Below, in pieces: positions 16,129-24,040 of a stretch of DNA of 64,000 bases (position 1 is the stretch's first letter; each line of letters begins with the position of its first letter). Both the position numbers and the translations under genes were made by a program. The notes beneath the pieces were generated by a model. The model made no database searches. It was given only the letters and a program-made list of their open reading frames with translations, and was not told where the DNA came from. The DNA lies in contig JBDKSB010000007.1 in the NCBI GenBank assembly GCA_039683095.1, positions 1 to 64,000 of the forward strand. Direction: 5' to 3'. This DNA is from Acidobacteriota bacterium. Its GTDB lineage: Bacteria > Acidobacteriota > Aminicenantia > Aminicenantales > Saccharicenantaceae.

Positions 16129-18570
16129 ATGGCCGCCACCTTCTTCGACAAGATCAAGCTGTTCAAGGCGGCCGAGATCCAGCCCGGGCACACTGGGTCC
16201 GAGACCCCCGAGGAAGAGTCCAAGCCTCCACTCGGACGGCGGCTCCTCCGGGAGCCCTGGCTGGTCCTGGTCCTGGCCTCGATCCTCATCGCCGTTCTCC
16301 TGACCCGCCTGCCCTCCGGGAAGCTGTCGAGCCTGGCCGCTGGCGAGGTGGCCCCGGCTGACATCGTCGCGCCTTTCGACCTGACCATCGAGGACGCCGC
16401 GGCGACGGCCCGGAAGCAGGCGGAAACCGAAGCGACGGTCCTGCCCATCTACAGCTTCGACGCCAACGTCTTCGCCAACACCGAGGACAAGATCCGGGCC
16501 CTCTTCGCCGAGGGCCGGGCCTGGGCGGCGAGGTACCCGGACGCCCCCCAGAGCGAGGCGTTCCGGAACAACCTCATCGACAAGCAGGGCATCGACCTCG
16601 AGCTGGCCGACGCCCAGACCCTTCTCCGCCTGAAGTTCCCCGTCAACCTCGAGGAGACGCTGATCGGCCTGACGGCCAAGTCCTTCAGCCAGGGCATCAT
16701 CGTCTCCAAGAACCTCTTCATCCACGGTGAAGAGGACCGTGGCCTGGTCCTCATCGACGTCCAGGGCCGGGAGCGGCCGGCCCGCGTGGCCGACCTCCTG
16801 GACCTCGCCGAAAGCGAGCGCCGCTTCAACGACGACCTGGCCCGGATCGAGATGCCGGCCCGGAGCCGGGCCGCGCTGGCCAACCTCGGCCAGATCTTCC
16901 TGACCGCCAACGTCTCCTACAACAAGATCGAGACCGAGAAGCGAAAGGCCGCGGCCCGGGCCGCGGCCGGCACGGTGACCCTGACCATCAAGAAGGACCG
17001 GGTCATCGTCCGCAAGGGCGACGAGGTCACGGCCGAAACGCTGATGATCCTCGACCAGTTCAACAAGAGGATGCGGCGGCAATCGAACTGGCCGCCGACG
17101 TTCGCCGGCACTCTCCTGCTCTACTTCTTCCTGTTCGCCACCCTGTTGGGCTACTCCCGCCGGGCCTTCAAGCCGAAGCAGGCGGAGAGGCAGTTCCGGA
17201 TGGCCGCCGCCGCCCTGATCGTCAGCCTTGTCTTCTACAAGATCTTCCTGGGCCTGGCCGGGATCGTCTCCGGGGCGCTGGCGGGCGGGGCCGTGTCCCG
17301 CATCGAGGCCTATTACGGGGCCTTCCCCTGGCAGGCGGCGACCCTGGTCTTCGCCTTCCTCATGCCCGATCCGGTGACGCTCATCTTCATCATCCTGAAC
17401 AGCCTGACCGCGGGGCTCCTGACCGGAGGCGACTTCATCGTGACCATCTTCGCCTTCATCGGCGGCCTGGCCGCCGTCTACGGCGTCAGGATCTACCGCA
17501 AGCGCTACCGGGCGGCCACCCTGCGGTCCGGCTTCATCGTCCTGCCCGCCGTCAACACCCTGCTCACCCTGGTCTTCCATCTGATCCTGAAGCGCTCGAG
17601 CTTCGAGGCCTTCCCCCTCGAGGTGGCCATGGGGGTCCTCGGCGGCATGACCAGCGCCGTCCTGGCCTATCTCCTCCTCCCGATCGTCGAATCGGCTTTC
17701 GGCTTCGTCACCGGCGCCAAGCTGCTGGAGCTGACCAACTCGGACCTGCCGATCTTCCGCGAGATGCAGGAGGAGGCGCCCGGCACGTACCACCACTCGC
17801 TCATCGTCGCCTCGCTCGCGGAGAAGGCCGCCGAGGAGCTGGGCCTCGACACCCAGCTGGCCAAGGCCGGCGCCCTCTACCACGACATCGGCAAAATGAA
17901 GATGCCCGAATACTTCATCGAGAACAGGACCAAGGAGTTCGACCTGCATAAGGACCTGACGCCCTCGATGAGCACGCTGGTCATCAAGAACCACGTCAAG
18001 GAAGGGGCCGAGCTGGCCCGCAAGCTCAAGCTGCCCCGGCCGCTGCGCGAGATCATCGAACAGCACCACGGCAACTCCCTGGTCAGGTACTTCTACGCCA
18101 AGGCCAAGCAGACCTACGATCCGCAGGAGCAGACCGTGGGCGAGGAATCGTTCCGCTACCCGGGGCCGGCGCCGCAGACGAAGGAGGCCGGCCTGGTCAT
18201 GCTGGCCGACTCGATCGAGGCCGCCTCGCGGAGCCTCAGGTCGCCAACCAAGAATAACCTCAAGCGGGTCATCACCGACATAATCAACGGCACTCTCCAG
18301 GACGGCCAGCTGGACGCCTGCGACTTCTCGCTGCGGGAGCTGCGGACGGTCGCCGCGGCCTTCCTGACCATCCTCTACGCCATCTATCACCCGCGCGTCG
18401 AGTACCCCGGCTTCAGCTTCGAGGGCCGGCCCAGGGACCGGAAGAAGCCGCCGCGGCCGAACGGCGGGAACGGCGGCAACGGCGGCCAGGCCGCCAGGAA
18501 CGGCACCGACACCCATGATCACGATCATCAACCGACAGACAAAGCAACCGATCCGGACAAAGGCGTTTGA
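16129..18570 (+). CDS. 7TM-HD membrane phosphohydrolase (PgpH/YqfF-like)
   Basis: The 813-residue protein has the PgpH layout. There is one N-terminal membrane segment (about 43-62) and a long extracytoplasmic 7TMR-HD domain up to about 320. A block of seven hydrophobic segments (about 325-535) follows, then a cytosolic HD domain with YHHSLIVASLAEKAAEE and ALYHDIGK. In Listeria the family breaks down cyclic di-AMP; whether that holds here is an inference. The tail is rich in Gly, Asn and His, and its last 56 bases overlap ybeY. It lies 4 bases after phoH. Confidence 0.88.
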   Translation: MAATFFDKIKLFKAAEIQPGHTGSETPEEESKPPLGRRLLREPWLVLVLASILIAVLLTRLPSGKLSSLAAGEVAPADIVAPFDLTIEDAAATARKQAETEATVLPIYSFDANVFANTEDKIRALFAEGRAWAARYPDAPQSEAFRNNLIDKQGIDLELADAQTLLRLKFPVNLEETLIGLTAKSFSQGIIVSKNLFIHGEEDRGLVLIDVQGRERPARVADLLDLAESERRFNDDLARIEMPARSRAALANLGQIFLTANVSYNKIETEKRKAAARAAAGTVTLTIKKDRVIVRKGDEVTAETLMILDQFNKRMRRQSNWPPTFAGTLLLYFFLFATLLGYSRRAFKPKQAERQFRMAAAALIVSLVFYKIFLGLAGIVSGALAGGAVSRIEAYYGAFPWQAATLVFAFLMPDPVTLIFIILNSLTAGLLTGGDFIVTIFAFIGGLAAVYGVRIYRKRYRAATLRSGFIVLPAVNTLLTLVFHLILKRSSFEAFPLEVAMGVLGGMTSAVLAYLLLPIVESAFGFVTGAKLLELTNSDLPIFREMQEEAPGTYHHSLIVASLAEKAAEELGLDTQLAKAGALYHDIGKMKMPEYFIENRTKEFDLHKDLTPSMSTLVIKNHVKEGAELARKLKLPRPLREIIEQHHGNSLVRYFYAKAKQTYDPQEQTVGEESFRYPGPAPQTKEAGLVMLADSIEAASRSLRSPTKNNLKRVITDIINGTLQDGQLDACDFSLRELRTVAAAFLTILYAIYHPRVEYPGFSFEGRPRDRKKPPRPNGGNGGNGGQAARNGTDTHDHDHQPTDKATDPDKGV

Positions 18571-18925
18571 GCGGCTCCTCGGCGAGCTGGCCCGGCGCTA
18601 CCGCCAGAGGGACCCCGAGGTCACCCTGGTCTTCGTCGGCGAGCGGGCCATCCGGACGCTCAACCGCAAGTGGATGAAGAAGGACCGGCCGACCGACGTC
18701 CTGAGCTTTCCGCTCGGCGAGAAGGCTCCCGACGGCAAGTACTACCTCGGGGACATCGTCGTCTCCGCGCCGGTCGCGGCCCGCCAGGCCCGGGCCAAGG
18801 GCTGGCCGCTCGAGCGCGAGCTCCGCATGCTGGTCATCCACGGCTTCCTCCATCTTCTCGGCTACGACCACTTCGCCGGGATCGAGGAGGAGGAGCGGAA
18901 GCTCCACCGGACCTACCTCGCATGA
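18515..18925 (+). CDS. ybeY: Endoribonuclease YbeY (rRNA maturation factor)
   Basis: YbeY is a zinc-dependent RNase involved in 16S rRNA 3' processing and ribosome quality control. The 136-residue product carries the zinc motif HGFLHLLGYDH near its C-terminus, and NRKWMKKDRPTDVLSFPL upstream, both diagnostic. It overlaps the HD-hydrolase gene by 56 bases in another frame and the next gene by four bases, so the operon is very compact. No strong ribosome site precedes ATG 18515, which fits coupled translation. Confidence 0.95.
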   Translation: MITIINRQTKQPIRTKAFERLLGELARRYRQRDPEVTLVFVGERAIRTLNRKWMKKDRPTDVLSFPLGEKAPDGKYYLGDIVVSAPVAARQARAKGWPLERELRMLVIHGFLHLLGYDHFAGIEEEERKLHRTYLA

Positions 18926-20148
18926 CCATGCCCCCCCTGGCCTGGATCGGGCTGGCCCTGGCCTTCGCGGCCGCCGTCGCCCTGTCGCTCTTCCACATCG
19001 CGCTGGGGTCCTATTCGAAGATCTCGCTCAGCCGCTTCCTCGAGGACCGGAAGCGGGCCAACCGGGCCGATGTCCTCAAGAACATCGAGGAGACGCGCCT
19101 GGCCGTCGAGTTCCTGCGCGCGGTCTTCGTTCTTGGCCTGGCCGTCCTGGGGCTCGCCGCCTTCAGCGCCGCCGGGATCAGGCCCCTGTGGCTGTTCCTG
19201 ATCGCCCTGGGCGTCTACGGCTTCCTCCTCGACCTCGGGCCGCGCCTGCTCGTCCACGCGGCCAAGCCCTATCTCCTGCGGGCCTTTCTGCCCGCCATCC
19301 CGCTCGTCCGCGCCCTGGCCTTCCCCGTCCTGGTCGTCTCCCGCGGCCTGATCGCCCGGGAAGAGCAGCGCGAGGACAAGGAGGAGGACCGCGAGGCCTC
19401 GGACGAGGAGATCGAGACCTTCATCGACGAGGCCACCGAGGAGGGCATCATCGACAAGGGCGAGGACGAGCTGCTCCGCAGCGTCGTCGAGTTCGGCGAC
19501 ACGGTCGTGCGCGAGGTCATGACGCCCCGGGTCAACATGGTCTGCATCCGCAAGGACGCGACCATCGACAGCCTCAAGGACCTGATCATCCGGGAGAAGT
19601 ATTCGCGGATCCCCGTCTACAAGGACCGGATCGACAGCGTCGAGGGGATCGTCATGGCCAAGGACATCATCGAGTACGCCGACGAGAAGCAGAAGTCCCT
19701 GCCCATCGAGCCCCTGATCCGGCCGGCCGCCTTCGTCCCCGAGTCGATGCCCGTCCAGGACCTCCTCCGCGAGTTCCAGAAGGTCAAGACCAAGATGGCC
19801 ATCGTCGTCGACGAGCACGGCGGCGTCTCGGGGCTGGTGACGATGGAGGACGTCGTCGAGGAGATCGTGGGCGAGATCCAGGACGAGTACGACACCGAGG
19901 AAGCCCAGATCGTCGAGAACGGCCCGCTCGACTTCACCGTCTCCGGCGCGACCGAGGTCGAGGAGCTCGAGGAGCTGTTCGACCTGGAACTGGCCGAGGA
20001 CGATTTCATCTCCGTCGGCGGACTGATCACGTCCTCGCTGGGACGGCTTCCCCACAAGGGCGAAACGCTCGTCATCAAGGGCCTGAGCATCGACGTCGTC
20101 GACGTCGACCAGAAGAAGGTCAAGAAGGTCCGGATCCGCAAGGCCTGA
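18922..20148 (+). CDS. CBS-domain hemolysin/CorC-family protein
   Basis: The 408-residue product starts with a hydrophobic region of three or four membrane segments (about 5-150, DUF21-like). It is followed by the acidic linker, two CBS domains (starting [14 protein letters not shown] and near [11 protein letters not shown]), and a C-terminal CorC/HlyC transporter-associated domain ([19 protein letters not shown]). Family members are tied to magnesium or cobalt efflux. ATG 18922 overlaps the ybeY stop (ATGA). The ybeY-corC-era order is widely conserved. Confidence 0.9.
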   Translation: MTMPPLAWIGLALAFAAAVALSLFHIALGSYSKISLSRFLEDRKRANRADVLKNIEETRLAVEFLRAVFVLGLAVLGLAAFSAAGIRPLWLFLIALGVYGFLLDLGPRLLVHAAKPYLLRAFLPAIPLVRALAFPVLVVSRGLIAREEQREDKEEDREASDEEIETFIDEATEEGIIDKGEDELLRSVVEFGDTVVREVMTPRVNMVCIRKDATIDSLKDLIIREKYSRIPVYKDRIDSVEGIVMAKDIIEYADEKQKSLPIEPLIRPAAFVPESMPVQDLLREFQKVKTKMAIVVDEHGGVSGLVTMEDVVEEIVGEIQDEYDTEEAQIVENGPLDFTVSGATEVEELEELFDLELAEDDFISVGGLITSSLGRLPHKGETLVIKGLSIDVVDVDQKKVKKVRIRKA

Positions 20149-20171
20149 CGCGGTCCGAACAAGAGGGAACG

Positions 20172-21191
20172 ATGCCGAAGACAACCAAGACTGCCGATAA
20201 GAACGCCAAGGCGGCGGCCAAGGCCCCAGCCGGGACGAAGAGGGCGCCGCGGAAGAAGGCCCCGGCCAAACCGGCCTACCGGACCGGCTACGTGGCCCTG
20301 ATCGGGCGGCCGAACACGGGCAAATCGACGCTCCTCAACGCCCTGATCGGCCAGAAGGTGGCCATCGTCTCCGACAAGCCCCAGACGACGAGGATCAGCA
20401 TCCTGGGCATCAAGACGACTGAAAAGGGCCAGATCATCTTCGTCGACAACCCGGGCATCCACAAGCCGCTCCACACCCTCAACAAGAGGATGATGAACTT
20501 CGTCTATTCGGCCCTGGAGACGTCCGACGTCGTCTGCCTGCTCGTCGACGCCGCGCAGAAGTTCGGCCACGGCGACGAGTACGTCCTGGAAACCCTGCGC
20601 AAGGTCAAGACCCCCGTCTTCCTGCTCATCAACAAGGTCGACGCCGTCCGCAAGGACACGATCCTGCCGATCATCGACCGCTACAAGGACCTCTTCCCCT
20701 TCCGCGAGATCATCCCCATCTCGGCCCTCAAGGGCGTCAACCTCGACGTCCTGGAGAAGCTCCTCTGGGACCTGCTGCCCGAGTCGCCCAAGCTCTACTC
20801 GGACGACGAAATCTCGGACCAGAACGAGCGCTTCCTCTTCGCCGAGATCATCAGGGAGAAGATCCTCAAGCACGTGACCCAGGAGCTGCCCTTCGTCACG
20901 GCCGTCTACATCGAGTCGATCGAGAAGAAGGAGCAGGCGGACTGGAAGAAGCCCGGGGAGACGCGCCCGGTGACCTACATCCGGGCCTCGATCTTCGTCG
21001 AGAAGGACAGCCACCGCATCATCATCGTCGGCCGGCACGGCTCGCTCATCAAGGATATCGGCATCGAGGCCCGCCAGGAGATCGCCGAGTACATCGGCCA
21101 CAAGGTCTTCCTCGACCTCCAGGTCCGCGTCCGCGAGGGCTGGCGCGACTCCGAGGACGTCCTCGACCTCATCGAGGGCCAGAAGGGCTAA
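20172..21191 (+). CDS. era: GTPase Era
   Basis: Era binds the 3' end of 16S rRNA and acts in 30S assembly. The 339-residue protein has G1 GRPNTGKST, the switch region DKPQTTR, G3 DNPGIHKP, G4 NKVD, and a C-terminal KH domain with the loop [20 protein letters not shown]. It begins with an extra 38-residue lysine- and alanine-rich segment before the GTPase fold, longer than the usual few residues; the start at 20172 is the only good ATG, preceded by AGAGGGA. Confidence 0.96.
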   Translation: MPKTTKTADKNAKAAAKAPAGTKRAPRKKAPAKPAYRTGYVALIGRPNTGKSTLLNALIGQKVAIVSDKPQTTRISILGIKTTEKGQIIFVDNPGIHKPLHTLNKRMMNFVYSALETSDVVCLLVDAAQKFGHGDEYVLETLRKVKTPVFLLINKVDAVRKDTILPIIDRYKDLFPFREIIPISALKGVNLDVLEKLLWDLLPESPKLYSDDEISDQNERFLFAEIIREKILKHVTQELPFVTAVYIESIEKKEQADWKKPGETRPVTYIRASIFVEKDSHRIIIVGRHGSLIKDIGIEARQEIAEYIGHKVFLDLQVRVREGWRDSEDVLDLIEGQKG

Positions 21192-21204
21192 AATCGGGGA
21201 CACC

Positions 21205-21349
21205 AAAAGGGGGACATGACCTTTTTCTCTTGAAAAAGGATCGTGTCCCCTTTTTGCGAAAACCGTGTCACGGAAAAATCGGGGCATGCCCCATCTCTCT
21301 TGAAATGGGATCGTGTCCCCCCTTTTCACGAAAACCGTGTCACGGAAAA
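21205..21349. repeat. REP-like palindromes downstream of era
   Basis: Two hairpins occur here. The first, 21205-21254, has arms AAAAGGGGGACATGACC and its near-complement ending in GTCCCCTTTT. The second, 21281-21320, has GGGGCATGCCCC pairing with a GTGTCCCC arm. Both share the loop TCTCTTGA. A 21-base direct repeat starting CGAAAACCGTGTCACGG occurs at 21257 and 21329. The GGGGACA core is shared with the element at 14951-15058. Confidence 0.75.
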
Positions 21350-21452
21350 GGTCCGTGTCCCTTATTTATCCCGATTTGCATTGTGTCTTCCCGTTCCCCC
21401 TCTTATTTGACTAGAATTTCCCGTAATGCGATAATCTATCGCCAACTCGGAC

Positions 21453-21526
21453 GGTGAGTGTAGCTCAACGGTTAGAGCATCGGACTGTGGATCCGAAGGT
21501 TGGGGGTTCGATTCCCCTCACTCACC
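21453..21526 (+). tRNA. tRNA-His (GTG anticodon)
   Basis: The 74-base gene folds into a full cloverleaf. The acceptor stem pairs GTGAGT/ACTCAC with the extra G(-1)-C73 pair found only in tRNA-His, the D arm is TAGCTCAACGGTTAGAGC, and the anticodon loop CTGTGGA has GTG at 21487-21489. The T arm has the TTCGATT loop. CCA is not encoded. The 3' part is repeated about 4.2 kb downstream, which marks it as an integration site. Confidence 0.95.
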
Positions 21527-21528
21527 CT
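21494..21528 (+). repeat. Left attachment-like repeat in the tRNA-His 3' end
   Basis: This 35-base segment covers the T arm and acceptor 3' side of tRNA-His. It recurs at 25676-25710 with 33 of 35 bases the same. The layout is that of an attL/attR pair left by integration into the tRNA gene, where the element restores the tRNA. Confidence 0.65.
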
Positions 21529-21733
21529 TGAGTTTTTCTTCCGATACCCGATTCATGCTGATGAGCATACCGAAAGGCTCGCGCCAGCTGACGTAGCTTT
21601 CGGTGGGCCGACACACGACCTTGTCTATGAGCACTGCCAGCAGGATTGCGCGCCTCCCATCAGTGTCAGCCGCGCTGTATTGAGCCTTGTCCCCCTTGAG
21701 CAGGTCTATCAGCACAACACCGGTGGTTTCCAA
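21518..21733 (-). pseudogene. Possible relic of a serine-recombinase C-terminus
   Basis: The 71-codon frame reads DTDGRRAILLAVLIDKVVC and then WREPFGML. This resembles the end of large serine recombinases, where RR-x-LL-x-x-hydrophobic is followed by a strand and a PF motif. No catalytic domain is present upstream, so at most a fragment remains. Its stop codon lies inside the tRNA-His 3' end, the position expected for an integrase gene next to its own attachment site. The match is by pattern only and could be chance. Confidence 0.35.
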
Positions 21734-22159
21734 CTAAGGGCATTCCATCCTACAGGCTGGATACGCGGTTTCCGTATCACTTAGTTATTACTCTGGTTCT
21801 CACTTTAGGGAGTTAGAGGGTCTTATGGAATTCTTATTCCATTCGCCGCCGACCGTTCCGGCTTCCTCGGGCAGCCACCAAAGCGATGGCGCGGCAAAGG
21901 CCGCACGAAGATTCCCTTCGGGAACCAGGAGGGGAGCAGCTCCCCTCCGGCCACCCCACGAAGAAAGACATCCCGTGGCCTCCGGCCACGCCGGGCCGCT
22001 GCCCGGACTTCGCAGGGGAATAATATTCATCCTCTGCACCACAGTCTCTTTCTAATGAACTTAGGAAATCGTACGCCGCGTATAAAAGTTTAAAAGAAAC
22101 TCCTTGACGCGAACCGGAGAAGCGGGGAGAATTTTGCTATCTGCTGAAAGGAGAAGATT
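21734..22159. other. Gene-free stretch with four consecutive hairpins
   Basis: No convincing gene is present. Between 21912 and 22006 there are four perfect inverted repeats in a row: TTCCC/GGGAA (21912-21924), GGAGGGGAGC/GCTCCCCTCC with a one-base centre (21928-21948), CGTGGCC/GGCCACG (21974-21990) and CCGGGC/GCCCGG (21991-22006). The GC content of this part is well above the surroundings. It may be a structured RNA or a recombination or replication site; no known family is recognised. Confidence 0.45.
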
Positions 22160-22594
22160 ATGGGCATCACAGATAAGGTTAAGTGGGCTTGGGACGCCGT
22201 CGCAGTGCTGACTGCCCTCTTGGACAAGTGGCGTCCGCGCAACTGCGAGACCGAAAAAGAATATGAAACTTCCCTCTACAACTTCCTTCATAAAGAACTC
22301 GAAGACCGCCAAATCACTAAGCAATCCGGCAAGGGTCGTTTCCATGCCGACCTGGTCGTTGATGACCAGTTTATTATCGAAATCAAGCTCAACCTTAATA
22401 CGACTGCGCAGTACCAGCGTCTCAAGGGCCAAGTGATGGAGTACAAAGAGTGGACAGGTAAGGTCATTTTGCTCTTGATAGGAAAGGCTGACCAAAATCT
22501 TAAAAAGGACCTAGCTTCGTTCCTGAAGAAAGAGGGTCTTCGCGATTCGTGGGACATGTCCGGCGATAAGGTCTTGGTTATATATAAATCGTAA
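22160..22594 (+). CDS. PD-(D/E)XK-nuclease-like protein of the island
   Basis: The 144-residue product contains RFHADLVVDDQFIIEIKLNL at about residues 66-85. This is the D...EIK layout of the PD-(D/E)XK nuclease fold (catalytic Asp, then Glu-x-Lys on the next strand), followed by a helix with QYQRLKGQVMEY. An N-terminal helical part contains CETEKEYETSLYNFLHKEL, often seen in small restriction-like nucleases of this fold. AAGGAGA precedes ATG 22160. Codon use is AT-richer than the core genome. Activity and target are unknown. Confidence 0.6.
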   Translation: MGITDKVKWAWDAVAVLTALLDKWRPRNCETEKEYETSLYNFLHKELEDRQITKQSGKGRFHADLVVDDQFIIEIKLNLNTTAQYQRLKGQVMEYKEWTGKVILLLIGKADQNLKKDLASFLKKEGLRDSWDMSGDKVLVIYKS

Positions 22595-22661
22595 AAGAAG
22601 GGAGCAGTGCGCCGCCTGAGGAGAGCGCCGACTTGAAAAAGCGAAGCGAAAGGGTGATGGG

Positions 22662-23291
22662 ATGAACTTGTGGAAAAAGATTCTGGGACTCTCCTGGAAG
22701 TTTTGCCTTGTTGTTCTGGGACTCTATGGGCTATTGAAACTTTTTCGGGAGACAAGACTTTTTGTTCTGAATATTCCCGATTGGATTTTCTTCATATGGG
22801 CAATATTTTTATCGATAATACTGGTGATTACTGTTGATTTTGTGAACAAGAACCGAGGAACACCAGTGGACGATGCTGGGCTTAAAAAAGAAATCGAAGA
22901 CTTGAAAAAGAGCTTGGAAGATACGAAAAGAGGGATTAATAATATTGAAATTGAATTTAGGGGAAAATTAAATGCCCAGGGTGAAACCATAGCTCGAATC
23001 CATAATGCACCGAAGGAATACCTTTTGGAATCAAGCAAGGAAGTCCTCTTCATCTTGGGAGTGCTTGCTAGAGTGGATTGTGAATACCTGAATAGAGGTG
23101 GCTTGCTGGTCAACTATGAACGACATTTCAAAGGGCAAGAACCGGATGAGTTTACTGCCGTTATACATGTTATGCGCGGTAATGGCCTAATCCGCTTTTA
23201 TGCCGACAATGAGGAACAAATCGCAATCACAACCAAAGGCAGTGCCTACTATCTCAAGTATAAAGAGCGGCCGAAGAAAGAGAATAAATAG
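22662..23291 (+). CDS. Membrane-anchored coiled-coil protein of unknown function
   Basis: The 209-residue protein has two N-terminal membrane segments (about 12-28 and 40-60) and a charged coiled-coil stretch (about 70-108, KKEIEDLKKSLEDTKRGI). A C-terminal globular part (about 118-200) is rich in short strands and could be a winged-helix-like domain. I do not recognise a family. It follows the nuclease-like gene by 67 bases on the same strand, and base composition is low in GC. It may be a membrane partner in the same accessory unit. Confidence 0.6.
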   Translation: MNLWKKILGLSWKFCLVVLGLYGLLKLFRETRLFVLNIPDWIFFIWAIFLSIILVITVDFVNKNRGTPVDDAGLKKEIEDLKKSLEDTKRGINNIEIEFRGKLNAQGETIARIHNAPKEYLLESSKEVLFILGVLARVDCEYLNRGGLLVNYERHFKGQEPDEFTAVIHVMRGNGLIRFYADNEEQIAITTKGSAYYLKYKERPKKENK

Positions 23292-23302
23292 AGGAGACGA
23301 CG

Positions 23303-23389
23303 ATGACCGACGAGGAAAAACTTAAGGCTTTGGGTCTGCGTGTGTCCGGGCAGGAAAAGGCTCTGGGAGAAGGAACAAAGTCGGAATAG
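23303..23389 (+). CDS. Small open reading frame (28 residues)
   Basis: ATG 23303 follows GAGGAGACGACG, a good ribosome site, 11 bases after the preceding stop. The product begins MTDEEKLKALGLRV and ends at TAG 23389. It may be a real short protein or the broken start of a longer gene, since no further coding signal continues after the stop. Confidence 0.3.
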   Translation: MTDEEKLKALGLRVSGQEKALGEGTKSE

Positions 23390-24040
23390 TTGACGTCAGC
23401 CGCTAAAATCCGGAAGTATCCAGAACTACATTTCTGGGAGCGTTATCTGGGCGACTATGGACCGGCCCTCTGCAGTGCTCAGTAGGGCGCATGGCCAGGC
23501 ATGGCCCGTCACGGCGCGGCAGCCATCTGCCTGGCCTTGGGGCTACCAACCAATGGGGAGCGCGGCCTAGCAGCCCTGGGCCAGTGTCCTGAGCGCCTGC
23601 GCCTGGGTAGAGTGGCTCAAAAAGGTAACCAACTCCTTTACTGAGGCACCCTGCCTGTTTCTTCCCATACGAACAGCAACTTATGAGTTGATTCTGTGTC
23701 CGAAATCGGTTGTTTCAGAATGGGCTATCTTAATCAATATAGCTTCATTTTTGGAAAGAAATACGGAAAGCCCCTTATCGCTCGATACATGCCAGTTCAA
23801 TACGCACTAAATAGGGCTGGGCGCCAGATAAAGTCCGCCGGCGATTCAGCAGCTGGATCCGCTCGAATGGCCACCGTTAGAACCGCCGTTATGTTGACAT
23901 CGCAGCTTGGACGGGGATATAGTCCAGGAAAATATATTTTGGGAAATTAGGTGTTACGAAGAGTGAACATAATGCCTAATGCAGGCATATTTCTGGAAAC
24001 CTCATCAATCGTCGAACGACCATAACACTCACACCGACCC
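23390..24040 (+). ncRNA. Candidate structured RNA upstream of the reverse transcriptase
   Basis: This 650-base gap before the reverse transcriptase holds no convincing gene (an 84-codon frame at 23696-23950 has no recognisable content). The first third is much richer in GC than its flanks and can fold: CCAGAA/TTCTGG around a 6-base loop near 23421-23438, and a nine-base pair GGCCAGGCA/TGCCTGGCC with nested pairs between about 23492 and 23547. Several bacterial defence reverse transcriptases use a non-coding RNA encoded just upstream, which is why this is proposed. It is not matched to any known RNA family. Confidence 0.35.

Noticed and set aside
23696-23950. 84-codon open frame before the reverse transcriptase
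   Set aside because: It starts at a GTG without a ribosome site and has no recognisable content. The same stretch is better seen as part of the non-coding upstream region.
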